Shown piece after piece: positions 31,309-42,366 of a DNA stretch of 64,000 nucleotides. The position numbers and the translations under genes were made by a program. Source of the stretch: Aureobasidium sp. EXF-3400 (taxonomy: Eukaryota > Ascomycota > Dothideomycetes > Dothideales > Saccotheciaceae); the NCBI GenBank assembly GCA_024195585.1, contig SWBL01000074.1, forward strand, positions 62,001 through 126,000. Reading direction: 5' to 3'. The notes below the pieces were generated by a model that was given only the letters and a program-made list of their open reading frames with translations, ran no database searches and was not told where the DNA came from. Numbering within the stretch: the first letter of the stretch is position 1; each line of letters starts with the position of its first letter.

Positions 31309-31967
31309 GATGATTGGGAGAAATTCTGGGTCTTCGGATTATGTTTCGTGGAGTTGTCTGCGTTGTTCTAGCGACGATATTGAGAAAGTGTGGTATGAGC
31401 AAGAATAAATCTGTGATGAACTTCCAATACAGTCTCACAGAGAGTAGGAGTTGAGTGTCTATATATATTTATTCTGGCAAGGACATGTTTGTGGTATTGT
31501 ATCCCACTCGTATTCGCTCCGTATCTGCCGTATCCGTCCCGTATTCGCCGCATTCGCCGTATCTGCTGTATCCGCCTTTCACGCGGAGTGACTGGCGATC
31601 GCAAGCATTCGTGCTTTGATATCCTGGAGCCTGGATATGCCCAGACTTCATTAAGAAGCGACGCGTGTTTGTGGTGCGTGGTCTTGAACCTTTCCTCAGG
31701 ATAACGACCAGGGTGTTCTGAGAGACGATTAAGACGCTCAAGGTCATTACTTGGCGAGGAGCTGTGTCTGATAAACTTAGATCATAGAGTACTTTTGGGT
31801 CACTCCCAGAGCTACTAAACTGGACATAGATCGAAAGACAAAGCATACAGAGTCTTGAAAAGAATGTTTAGTAGTAATTGCGACAGACTCAAAGGTACTG
31901 TTTCTCAACTTATCCAGGCAAATACATGTGTACTGCAGATATGCTGCATTCTGTTTTAAGGAATTCC
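31309..31967. other. Intergenic region with a 9/11-bp minisatellite
   Basis: About 660 bases: promoter of the four-TM gene, then a short tandem array at 31509-31574, then the 3' flank of the MFS gene. No gene was recognised. Confidence 0.5.
31509..31574. repeat. Short minisatellite, seven CGTATYYG-type units
   Basis: Units start at 31509, 31520, 31529, 31540, 31549, 31558 and 31567, with spacing 11, 9, 11, 9, 9, 9. The core is CGTATTCG, CGTATCTG or CGTATCCG with single-base variants. Confidence 0.75.
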
Positions 31968-33917
31968 TTAAAGTACTACACCCTTGGTCTGCTTCATCTT
32001 CGAGAGGTTTAAGTTTTTGATGAAGCAGATCCAGATCAAAGAGAGACCCATCAATCCAACACCTGCTGCTAACATCCTTGTCTGGGCATATCCATATGCC
32101 TTCTGAATGCCAATGCGCTCAGGGCTGTCCACCGGGTACGCAAGTTGTGCTGGGAGACTTGCGTAGATCGTCGTCAGATTCGCCTGCGCTGACTGTGGAA
32201 GATAGCGCAGGAGTCCTTTCTCGAACGTGTTTGTCCAGATCGTGCCAGAGACAGTATTGCCGATCGCTCCTCCAATGCCACCACTGATGTACAGTAGAGA
32301 TAGCACGGCAGCGACGTGTTGATGATCGACAGATGCGAGGACCGCCAATTGCACGATCAAAGTGATGATGGAACCGCCGATGGAGATGAAGATTTCACAC
32401 ATGACGATGTAGCCGATGTATTGGTTCGGTTGACGGAAATGTATCATCAGTCCAAGAGCGAAGATGTAGAGAGGGACAGCGATGAACAATAGCCACTTGA
32501 AGTGGTTGGTATAGCGGACCAAGTAGCCGACACAGAACAAGAGAAAGCCCGAGACAACTGAGAAGGTATTGTTGACATATCCAGCTTCGGCGACCTTCAG
32601 GTTGCTCACTACCTGTAAGAACGATGTGAAGTAGGAGGCCCAGCAGTAGTAAGACATCTGGTAAGTCGCGTCCAAGAGACAGGTGAAGACGACCGTGCGA
32701 TTAACGAGATGCTCTCGCTTGAGAAATGGCACAGGAGCAAGGTAAATCTCATGCAATGTGAACAGAGCCAGAACGACAAAACCAGTGACGATCATAGCGA
32801 TAATGTAGTCAGTCTTCCATCCGTCGGAGGCAGATGCTGCTAGATTGAATGGAAGCAAGAACACAGTTAAGCCACCTGCAAAAAGAATGACACCGAGTAC
32901 TGGTACATATCATCAGTACAGGCAGTGCGACAAGAAGGAAGATGTACTTACGATCAAAGTCAACGATGCCTCTCCAGATCTTATTGATTGTCACGGGACC
33001 ACTCTTTTCTCTGACAAGGAGTCCTTGTTTTCTGGCTTTGTGTTCGTTGTACTTCAGCAGTGAGAACAAAGGAGCACACACGCAAGGAAAGATGATTGCA
33101 AATGCTCCAAAGCCCCAGCGCCAGTTGACATGGAGCAAGAATCCCTCTGCAGCCTTTGAGCCAGCAAATGCGGTGATCATGTAAGGTGACGAGGTAAAGG
33201 CAAATGCCAGACCACGGTTCCTCAGGTCAGTGACATCAGCCGCGAGGACGCAGTAGGTATAGATCAGACCATTGGTTCCCACGGAGTAAAAAACCTAATC
33301 CGGCGTCAGTCACGGTCTACCTCTAGAATAAGCAGATCGAAGTCGCTCACTTGGGCAGCACAAAACGTCTCAAGATTTCGTGAGACAGCCATCAAGACCA
33401 TACCGAGAGTGGTGAAGGCGACCATCAAAGCAAAACCTTCAGCTCTACCCCACACGTCTAAGAGCTTTGCCATCGGAATATAGACCGCAGATACCATTGC
33501 TCCGGCAACAATCTCAATGACGGTCAGTAGCGAGTGCGAGGACAAATCACTGGTGACATAAGGGACCAAGGACGCCAGAATCGAGCCGCGAAAGCCATTG
33601 GTGAGAGCAAGAACCCATATGCTGGAGATGTCAGTCAGCTACTCGTCCAGCCGAGATCTTCTGAGCACATACAGGATCAGGAGGGTTGCAAGCGATGTCT
33701 TGGTCCATGCCATAGTGGTGGCCTGGATGTTCTGTACACCACGTTGTGCGTTGTCGATGCCGTCCCTCTTTTCGTTGGTGTGACTTGCTGCGTATTCTCC
33801 ACCAGTCTCATCAGTCTTCGGTCTTTCAGTATTGGTCACGATATGTGTATCGGAAACTTCATGGTTCTCAGAGGGATCGCCCATGACAAAGTCCCGCAAT
33901 TTTGTAGTGACAGCCAT
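31968..33917 (-). CDS. MFS transporter, siderophore-iron type (ARN/Sit-like, 14 TM)
   Basis: Four exons with introns 33622-33672, 33295-33350 and 32900-32951; 596 aa spliced. Start chosen at 33917 (MAVTTKLRDF); an upstream in-frame ATG at 33965 adds hydrophobic residues and is less likely. Features of siderophore-iron transporters: WVLALTNGFRGSILASLVPYVTS, YIPMAKLLDVWGRAEGF, FAFTSSPYMITAFAGSKAAE, and the loop WRWGFGAFAIIFP ahead of the KYNEHKARK linker. It should import ferric siderophores by proton symport. No siderophore-synthesis gene or GATA-type regulator is visible nearby. Confidence 0.88.
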
Positions 33918-34935
33918 TGCTGGATACCGCAGGAGAGTGAACAAAGATAAGATGATCAAGGGCACAAAAGAAACACAGCAGGGTTGAATGGTTCATATAG
34001 TCCAGATACAAAGATTTGGGGTAGGGCTTGGGCTTGGTCGGTTTCCAGACCTTTTGCATGCAGCAAAAGAATTTGACTGAGATAAGCCGGGTAGCATTGC
34101 CTGGAAATTGATAGCAAAACTTGGAGTGAGGCCTCTACACCGTGGTATCAGGCCAGAAAGGCGAGGCTCGGGTAAAGAATCCCAACGCAAAGAACGGCGC
34201 AGATCCTATTCGCATCTAATCTGATCTGCTGATGGGTAGTGATCCACTCATTCTCTCCAGATGCGGAGCAGGGCGCGGGTTGAGGCACTAGAGAGGTTGC
34301 AAAGTCTGCTCGATGTTCCACCCTATGTTGATCCTTCGAGGATGAGCGCGTACACTAACCAGCGCTCTACTTGGCGTAGGAAACCAAGACACCGAGAGAC
34401 GGCAAGAGCACCTTGGTGCGAAACTTTTGAGCCCGAGCATGATCCGGTTGATCGATAAGATGGCGGCCAATAGACAGAGCTTGGGCTCACAGATGATCCG
34501 GATGATTGATTAGATGTTCTTGTAGCGGCGATTTCACCCGAGAAGGAGCGGGGGATCAGCATGGGTGAGCCTTGGGAAGCGCACTAGTGGAGCGGCATCT
34601 TGGCAAAGATCCTTCTATCGTGATCGATTTTCTGGTCTTCGTCCTGACCGTCTCCGATTCTAGACACCATCCAGAAGTCATGAAGACAGCCCAAGCACAT
34701 GGCTTAACACCCTCGAATCTAAGCGGCTGGTATTGATCGTCCCGTTTGGATTCGACTTGAGAGCGATCGCTTTCCATGTTTCCCATCGAGTGAGTTTCAA
34801 GCAGTCTCAAGTGATTAAAGACGCCTTTGTGGAATGACTTGTGGGGCTCTGACTTGCGACCGACCTACTGTCAAACGTGCTTCGATATCAGCTCCATGGT
34901 ATGACAACGAGCACCCGAGTTCAACATGTTCCGAG
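33918..34935. other. Intergenic region without recognised features
   Basis: About 1.0 kb between the MFS start and the 3' end of the AflR-like gene. Only short overlapping frames are present. Confidence 0.5.
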
Positions 34936-36449
34936 CTACATGTTAAGCGATTGCCGAAGACGTGTAAGTCGCTGTTCCACGTCCTGCTCTAACTGTTTCG
35001 TGGCTGCCTGGTCGGATGAACTCAGAGAGTTGGTATTGTGCAGCATCGATTCGTCGCTCAACTGTGTTGAGCCTGGGGGAGCGAGGTAGGCCTGCACAGC
35101 CTGTGATTGACGCTGGATGAGGTAGCCGCAGAGTTGCACTATCATGACTGTGCGCACCTCGCCGAGTGGGAGTGCCTCTGCGTTTGAGGCACCTTGAGAT
35201 AGTTTTTGCTTATCGGTTGCATGCTGAAGTGCCATAGTGACGGCGAGGTAGGTATTGAGCAGAAGCATGTGACATGCCATGACCATATGGCGCACGATGC
35301 TGTTCGACCAATGACCTGAGCTAGGAAGATCTTTAGGGTGTAAATCCGCAGTATTGGAAGTCGTCGATACAGACTGCGGAGTCATCGGTCCTGCGGTGGC
35401 TAATGGTGGTGGATCATCATGTGGAACTGGATAAGGACTGAGCTTCGAAGATTCAGTATTCAACGAGTGAAGAGTATTTAGCAGATCCCGAGAGGCCGAG
35501 AAGACATCGTTGAGCAGGGTACACCCATCCCGCTCAGCTGTCTGTGTCGGGCTTTGCTGGTCGCTAGCTTGTATAGGAGGATCCATTGTGCTGGACGAAG
35601 CGCGCACAATCCATCCAGTCACCTTTTGGAAAGCAAAGTCATCGGCAAACGGACCTGTCTGGAGGGTTGTGGTGTCCGCTTGGTTTAATTCACCTGACGA
35701 ATTGACCATCTCCAAGACTGCGCTATATAAAGAGTAGAGGCGGTGACTCAAACGAGACAGGCAAGCCACCGCTGTCTCAGGCTCCTCCTTCTGAGAGGCG
35801 CCGGTCTGATATGAATCTACCTGAACTGGATTCTCTTGCACATGCTCTTTGAATGCATTGTCGATAGGTCCTGCTGCAGATGATAGGTCCATTGCAATGT
35901 GGCCGAAGTCGGCACGCCCGAAGTCATCCCATCCAGCTTGGTCCTTGGTCTCATCAGCAACAATACATTGTGCGCACGATTCCGCGAAAGATTACGAACA
36001 GTTTGGGCTTCCGGGTGCCATTGCGAGGACTCGGACTCTGAAAAAGTGTTATTGATGTATCCCATCCAGTCCATATCGTGCGGATTGCTCCATATGGCTG
36101 TCGCTGTCTGGTTGAGATGCTGCTCTTCGACTGCGTTCATGTCCGTGACAATGTCAGAATTACTACGGTTTTCTACACCAAAGTTGATACCTCCGCTGGT
36201 GGCCATGTCACCTCCTGAAGACGACTCGACACTGCATTTGTTGGCTTTTAGTCGATTTTGACGGTTTGAGCTGGGTCGGCCTTTAGGCAGACTTGAACTG
36301 TATACGCATTGTGCTTTCGAGCGTGTACAGCGCTCGCATGGACCACTGTCACCGTTGGACGGGCGCGGACATCGCAGCTTCTGCCTGTGACATCGATCGC
36401 AGGATTGACGTCTTGGTGTGCTGGCTGGACCGCTGGAGAGGGTCGGCAT
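34936..36449 (-). CDS. Zn2Cys6 transcription factor with AflR-like C-terminal region
   Basis: Two exons, intron most likely 35944-35999 (GTTCGT donor as in the P5CDH intron; phase 0); 485 aa. The zinc cluster is at the N-terminus: QSCDRCHRQKLRCPRP, then CERCTRSKAQC. The C-terminal part (CLSRLSHRLYSLYSAVLEM; HMLLLNTYLAVTMALQHA) resembles the AflR family, whose members control secondary-metabolite clusters. No polyketide synthase, NRPS or terpene gene lies nearby; the divergent neighbour is a Gfo/Idh/MocA dehydrogenase. A longer alternative intron ending at CTGCAG is possible. Confidence 0.85.
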
Positions 36450-37188
36450 TGGTACGATGCCGATAGCTTGATGAAAAACGTGCTCAAAAAGGACAAATGC
36501 GACAGGTGTTGCGTTGGTTTCAAGAAGTGAGCCTGATCCGCTCCCTGATTATTGAGCCGTGTCCACGCTCTAATTACATCTGCCGAAGGATGTCAACATC
36601 AGTACAAATAGTCAGGATTTGCCTAATTTAGGACTGCTCCAGCAGCGGTTGACGCCGCAGAAACAGGTTGAGGGGCAGCTTGTCCGTGCCCCCCAGCCTG
36701 AGTTTGAGTGCCGCATCGCAAGAAAAGACACTTGTCATGGACGACGAACCCGAGATAATTGTCACCAGGCATGGATTATATAATCTGATGCCGCCCACAA
36801 GAGCGGAAAACAGTGTACGGTTGCGATTGGAGAAGATGCAGTCAGCATCCTGGTGTTGTTTCCGAAGATTGCACATTCGGCGATTTAATTTCGGCGATTT
36901 TCCTTTCACGTGATTCGCTGCTCCCGATAACACTGATACCGATCGAGACATACTTACCTCTTGCTGTACTCCTCCACGCAAACCAAGATTGCTTCGGTCG
37001 GTGATTTTCTTTGTCGTACACAATGATGCCAACGACCGACGGAGTTCGACTGCGCCTTCGGTCAGTCATTAAAAAGCCTGACCGCTCTTCAAAGATAACC
37101 TATACACCTACGTCCTGAGTTCTCTTGTCCTCAACATACAGCCAGTCCATTGTCCAACAAGAAGCCTCCCATCAATACAAGCAAAAAA
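36450..37188. promoter_or_regulatory. Divergent promoter region between the AflR-like and dehydrogenase genes
   Basis: About 740 bases. It contains a two-copy 14-bp direct repeat (TTCGGCGATTT at 36876 and 36890) and CACGTG at 36907. The frames at 36628-37032 look like chance. Confidence 0.4.
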
Positions 37189-38525
37189 ATGGCAGCTTTG
37201 ATCAGTCGTGTGTGGTCGGCATTCAGTCCTCCCCAAGTCGCAAAGAAAGAAGGTGCTCTCAAATTTGGTGTCTTGGGTGCCGCAAGCATCGCGTAGGTCA
37301 TCTTCCTGATGTTGTAAACTGGCCGGGCTTCTTCTAACCAAAATGGATAGTCCTTTGTCATTGATAATCCCTGCCAAGTCACATTCCGATGTGATTGTTC
37401 AAGCTGTCGCGGCCCGCGATCGATCGAAAGCAGAGGCCTTCGCAAAGTCCCACGGTATACCAGAGGTCAAGGACTCATATCAAGGTCAGTGTTGCGTTCC
37501 ACATGGCATCGCCTTCCAGCTGTTCACAAAAGGCAGACATTCTTGATGACCCTAAAATCGATTGCGTCTTTATTCCACTACCTAATGGTCTTCATTACGA
37601 ATGGGCTGCCCGTGCAATTCGTGCTGGCAAGCATGTTCTCCTCGAGAAGCCTTCGACTTCGAACTCGATCGAAGCCAAGGCTTTGTTCAACTTGCCGGAA
37701 CTTTCTCAGCCCAATGCTCCAGTCATTCTGGAAGCTTTCCACAATCGCTTTCATCCATCTTGGAATTTATTCAAGTCTATGATCAATCCCGCGGATGTGG
37801 TTCACGTCACCTCGACCTCCATGATCCCTTGGTGGGCGTCTTCCAAAGATGACATTCACTTCGACTATAACATATCCGGCGGCACCATGATGGCCATGGG
37901 CACATACAACTACGCCGCACTTCGTCTGCTGTTTGGCGCCGATCCTGTGGAATGTACAGGTTGCGAGACACAGGCCTACACGGATGGTGTCCACGACAAA
38001 TGCGACTACGAATTCCAAGCCAGGTTCCGTTTTCCCAATGGCGGCATTGGTGAGGCAAGCAGTACCCTCCAAGGTGGTACCATTCTCAAGCCTTCCTTTG
38101 TCACTGTGACGACCAGAGAAATCGCTATCCTTGACAAGACACTGCCCGAGGACCAGGAAAAATTCTGCTCACAGGTGTTCACTCTGAATGGCATGATCCA
38201 TGGCATCTTCTGGCACCGCATCGACATCACAAGCAATTTCGAGATTCGCAACAGAGACACAGGCAAAGTAGTCTGGAGATGGGAAGAGCACGAGTCCCGC
38301 AAGGCTTACACGTTCAAGGAAGCAGGTGGTGAGTTTGCCGACGTTCCTGGCGAGACTTTCTGGATGTCGTACAGATATCAGCTGGAGGCATTCGTGAACA
38401 AGGTCCGTGGTCGCGAAACTCAGCACTGGGTCACTGGACAGGATTCGATTGCACAGATGAGGATGATTGACATGGCTTATGAGAAGAGTGGTTTAGGACC
38501 TCGACCGACCAGTTCGTTCGCTTGA
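37189..38525 (+). CDS. Gfo/Idh/MocA-family dehydrogenase (dimeric dihydrodiol dehydrogenase-like)
   Basis: Three exons with introns 37293-37350 and 37485-37536; 408 aa spliced. The N-terminal NAD(P) fold starts LKFGVLGAASIA, followed by VAARDRSKAEAFAKSHG, the family signature GKHVLLEKPSTSN, and a C-terminal alpha/beta domain (GTYNYAALRLLFG). Fungal members oxidise pyranoses or trans-dihydrodiols. The substrate is not shown by sequence. The start at 37189 is the first ATG and places the Rossmann motif at about residue 25. It is divergent from the AflR-like regulator. Confidence 0.87.
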
Positions 38526-38654
38526 TCAACTGCTTAGGTCTTGTTGTTTCTTGTTTTTGAGGCACCTACAATGTACTTAATAGAGTTGTAGCTGAATGCT
38601 AAACCACTCCCAAACATCTATATGACCTGATCATCAACTGAATGATCTCGAGAC

Positions 38655-39389
38655 CTAGAGCCCTGCGAGTCGTCTGATGGCCGTGTTCCTCAAAGTCCAT
38701 CCTTCTGCTTCGACCCCTTTGCCCTCTGTTAAAAAAAGACCATCTCCAACAGCCAGTCGGATAGAAACTTCGGCCAAACTCTTCGTAGGCGTATGCATAG
38801 AGGGATACACAAGCCTGAGTACAGGTCCCAAAATCCAGACAGGCAGATCAGCCATAATGCTAAACGGCTTGTCCCGAGGATCAGCACCCAGTGGATCAAT
38901 AACACCAGGTCTGAGGTTATAAACACTCAATGCAGGTTTCGTGGCCGCCAAAGCGAGTAGGTTCTTTTCGGCGCGACCTTTGATTCTTCCAAACATCTGA
39001 GCCGATTTCTCAGTGGGATCAGCGCCTTCTCCACTGATGTAGACAAACTTGAATTTATCCCCATGTTCTGGCAAGTTGGCCATTGCTCCAGCGGCAGCGA
39101 GTGGCCAGTCGTGTGTCAAAGTGGCGTATTCGTCGTCTTGCATGCCAATGGAGCTTTTGCCTTGTGCCCAGATACAACCCGTTGCACCACGGATCTGTTC
39201 AAGAGTAGAGGAAGGGTAAGACGAGTAGTCGGAATGGATGATAACGTGAGCTTTTGGATTTCCTTCTGCAAAGCTGACGGGGCGGCGTGACAAGATGCTC
39301 ACTTTGGCGATTGCGGGAGATGCAAGACACTCCGCAAGTATTGCAGAGCCAGCTAGGCCCGTTGCGCCTGTGACGATGATGTGGGCCAT
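38655..39389 (-). CDS. FMP52/NmrA-like NAD(P)-binding protein
   Basis: Single exon, 244 aa from MAHIIVTGATGLAGSAI at 39389. The frame runs 40 codons further upstream, but the Rossmann motif makes this Met the natural start. Short atypical SDR with TGATGLAG, ILSRRPV, FVYISGEGAD and SVYNLRPGVIDP. The yeast relative Fmp52 is a mitochondrial outer-membrane protein of unclear function. No catalytic substrate can be predicted. Confidence 0.82.
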   Translation of the reverse strand: MAHIIVTGATGLAGSAILAECLASPAIAKVSILSRRPVSFAEGNPKAHVIIHSDYSSYPSSTLEQIRGATGCIWAQGKSSIGMQDDEYATLTHDWPLAAAGAMANLPEHGDKFKFVYISGEGADPTEKSAQMFGRIKGRAEKNLLALAATKPALSVYNLRPGVIDPLGADPRDKPFSIMADLPVWILGPVLRLVYPSMHTPTKSLAEVSIRLAVGDGLFLTEGKGVEAEGWTLRNTAIRRLAGL

Positions 39390-39777
39390 GTTTGCTGATT
39401 TCAGTGATGAAGGACTTGATTTGCGACGTATAAAGACGAAATGAAAGGTAGTAAGTATGCACGCTGTATAACTATCGTTCGGTGTTTCTCGTTCGTCGGA
39501 AGATGACAAGCTTATAGTTTAGATCAGTTGACCTTGACCGGATATAACTAAATCCGGAGGCCGTTGGAGCATCTTGGACTTTCACAGCCTCATTTGACGT
39601 GGCCTAGCCCGGATTTAGTCAAAACACACACAACGTTCTTGCGATGATAGACGACAATTCCCATATGAACGCGACGAGTATATACATTCGCGAAGTACAA
39701 CTTAACTACAGTTTCGAAAAGGATCCTTCACATAGCAGCCTTGACAACTTATTTCCCACAGCCCCCGTACTCAGACT
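39390..39777. promoter_or_regulatory. Promoter of the FMP52-like gene with CCGGAT inverted repeats
   Basis: CCGGAT-N8-ATCCGG at 39538-39557, and an 11-bp inverted partner CCGGATTTAGT at 39609-39619 matching ACTAAATCCGG at 39547-39557. The minus-strand sugar transporter ends at the right edge. Confidence 0.5.
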
Positions 39778-41600
39778 TCATTTGACATACTCGATGTTGG
39801 CAGTAAACTCCTTGTCTTCGGAGACCTTCTCATCAGGGAATGGAACAGATTGAAAGTCTCTGTGTGCATCTGCTCCATCAAATACCACAGCGATCTCTTC
39901 CAAAGTTCGTCCCTTCGTTTCAGGGAACACGAACCAGATAGTCGGTATCATAGCTGCAAGTGTAGCGATGTAGACAAAGTAGAACTTCCATTGGATGGCT
40001 TCCAGAGCAATAGGATTGACATATTGGTTGAAGAAACCAGCAGCGAAGACAGTGGTGAGGTTGGCAGACAACCCCTTGGAGCGGAGATGGAAAGGCAGGA
40101 TCTCGACGGGATAAGCGATTGAAAGAGGCGTGAATGCGATGTCGTAGAAGCCGAAGAAGATGAAGAGGAAAGCAACTGTTGCCCCTCCAGCGGCTTGGAT
40201 ACCGTGTTCAGCGAAGGTGGCGCTGAGGGCGGTGACGACGATAAAGGATGCCAGCATGCCACTAGCTGAGAGAAGCCACAGAGGACGACGTCCGAAGCGT
40301 TCAGCGGCGAGCGCACCGGCGAACGAAAGTATGGCGTTCCAAAACTGAAGTGCCAGATTGATACCCGCTTGAGTTACGGAGCTGGTAATGCCAACACTCT
40401 TCAAGATAGGCGCCAGATAGTACGAGACTATACCATTTCCAGCCCATCTAAGACATTGTATTAGCATGGTTCGATCTAAAATGAGTGTCAAGTGATCACG
40501 AAACCGTAACGGCACCAAAAATCAACCTTTTCGCGATTTTTCGAATATCTCTCAGACTGAAGTGTTGCCTGTCGAGCGTGCTAGTTACAGACTCTCGACA
40601 GACACATTCAATTGGCTGTTAAATACTCTGTAGCGCGATAGGTGGAGTTTGATGTCGATATGATTTCTGCTGGTTGTTGACTCCGGCTAGGTTTTGGCAC
40701 TTACTGGATCATGAAGCCGACGAGAATACAGATGAGGAAGCGATGGCGATTGCCCTTGGTAGCAAAGAAACTTGACCAGCCAGTTGTCTTCGCGGCCTGA
40801 CGTTCTAATTCGATGGCCTGGCAAATCTCCTGAAATTCGTACTGGACAAGTTCGTCGTCTTTATCACCGTTGGCATGGTATCTTGCTAAAATATCGAGCG
40901 CTTCCTGGTCACGGCCTTTGGAGATCAACCATCTAGGTGATTCGGGAACGATGAGAAGACCAAGGCACTGAATGGCAGGAAACAGACCTTGAAGGAGACA
41001 AGGGATGCGCCAGCTCCAGCTGTTGTCCAGGAACAAGGTACCAAGAGCAATGCTGGCAGACAAGATAGCGCCCCAGTACCAGGTTGCTTGGAACAAGTTG
41101 GTGACGTTGGCTCTGTGTCTGGGATGAGCGATCTCGGTGGTGAGAGGTGGTGCAGCTGTCTGAGAGAACCCCAGCCCAACGCCGAGCATGATGCGAGTAC
41201 CGAGGAAAGCATAGATGCCGGAGGTTGCACACTGGATGACAGACGCAGCCAGCATAATGAAGGAGCCAATGAAGACAGTGAAACGGCGTCCCATATAGTC
41301 ACTGACATACGATGCCGGAATGAAAGAGGGAAGACCACCGAGACTGATACCGGCAAGAGTGAGACCGAGAAGGCTTGAGCTAGGATCACCGAGATTGTGG
41401 TTGAAGTAAGGGATAGCAAGCAGTCCATTGATCAAAGAGCCATCATATCCGTTGGCGGCGGCAGATGCGAACATGGTAGCAACACCGAAGTTGAGTCTGC
41501 GGAGTCCGGGATCCTTCATCCATTTGGAGTTGACATTGTTGCGGAGAGTCTTGTAGACCTCGCTACCACTGGCTGCGACGACTCCTGCGGGACCACCCAT
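39778..41600 (-). CDS. MFS sugar/disaccharide permease
   Basis: Two exons separated by an unusually long intron, 40448-40704 (257 nt); 521 aa spliced. Sugar-porter hallmarks: NGYDGSLINGLLAIPYF, YVSDYMGRRFTVFIGS, VPESPRWLISKGR, the linker LAAERFGRRPLWLL, and the C-terminal FPETKGRTLEEI. It diverges from an alpha-glucosidase gene across a promoter with 12-bp GCGA arrays. Such permease-glucosidase pairs usually serve maltose or another alpha-glucoside, the likely substrate here. Confidence 0.9.
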
Positions 41601-42366
41601 TGTTCAAGTTATGAGAGAGAGATGTAGAGGGGACTTGGTGATGGATATCCTGTTATGATCGGGAGACGATTGAACTGCTGGTGGTTGATTCTGGGGTACT
41701 CTGGGGTTGGCGATCCATCTTCTTATACTCATATGAAGCGATACATGTATACTGGAGCCATTTCGGTGGCGCGAAGACAATACCGGCGAGACCGGTCGGC
41801 AAGTCACAAGATGGTATCGGGTTCGATGAGGAAAGAAGGTGGAGTCCCCACGGGATGAGGTGCCGCCCGGGAGTGGCGGGGAAGAAACGCGACAAACTTT
41901 GCGAAAATCCTTGCGAAATTCAATGAGAGAAATAGCACGAACCCAAACGTTTGCCGCCATATACTGAGGGCAGTAGGTTTTGCCTTCAACAATCGAGCAT
42001 AAGTGCGAAAATCGTTGCGAAAATTGCCGCGAACGATATCGCGAGAGTCGTCGCTGGCGCCACTTGAAAACTCTCTGCTCGTGGCTGATGTTTGTGTCTT
42101 GTGACGCTCAGTGGTTGCGACAATCTTTGCGAAAGTCTTTGCGATGAATTCCACGGGCACACAGTACGAGAGTCGGATATGCTCCGCCTATGAGTTCCCG
42201 TGGAGTAGAGATGGACCCACAGAGGAACATTGATGGTTTGTATGCGCGGTGCCGATCCTGTTTTTCTCGCTATGTTACTTAGCCAGCTGAAGGACGTCCT
42301 TGTTTCTTTTCCTCCCTCATCCTACAATCACTCTCGACTTTCCATCCATTTGGAACAGTCACATCT
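41601..42366. promoter_or_regulatory. Divergent permease/alpha-glucosidase promoter with GCGA arrays
   Basis: 766 bases. GCGA occurs at exact 12-base spacing in three arrays: 41889, 41901, 41913; 42005, 42017, 42029, 42041; and 42117, 42129, 42141. The fullest units read TTGCGAAAATCN. Confidence 0.6.
41889..42144. repeat. Three 12-bp-phased arrays of GCGA units
   Basis: Ten GCGA units (3 + 4 + 3), exactly 12 bases apart within each array; the arrays are not in phase with one another. Units are degenerate outside GCGA, with best copies TTGCGAAAATCC and TTGCGAAAATTG. Confidence 0.8.

Noticed and set aside
30824..31438. 204-codon minus-strand frame overlapping the four-TM gene
   Set aside because: A different frame (31308-30890 plus exon 2) gives well-formed membrane helices; this one is His/Arg-rich and non-homologous.
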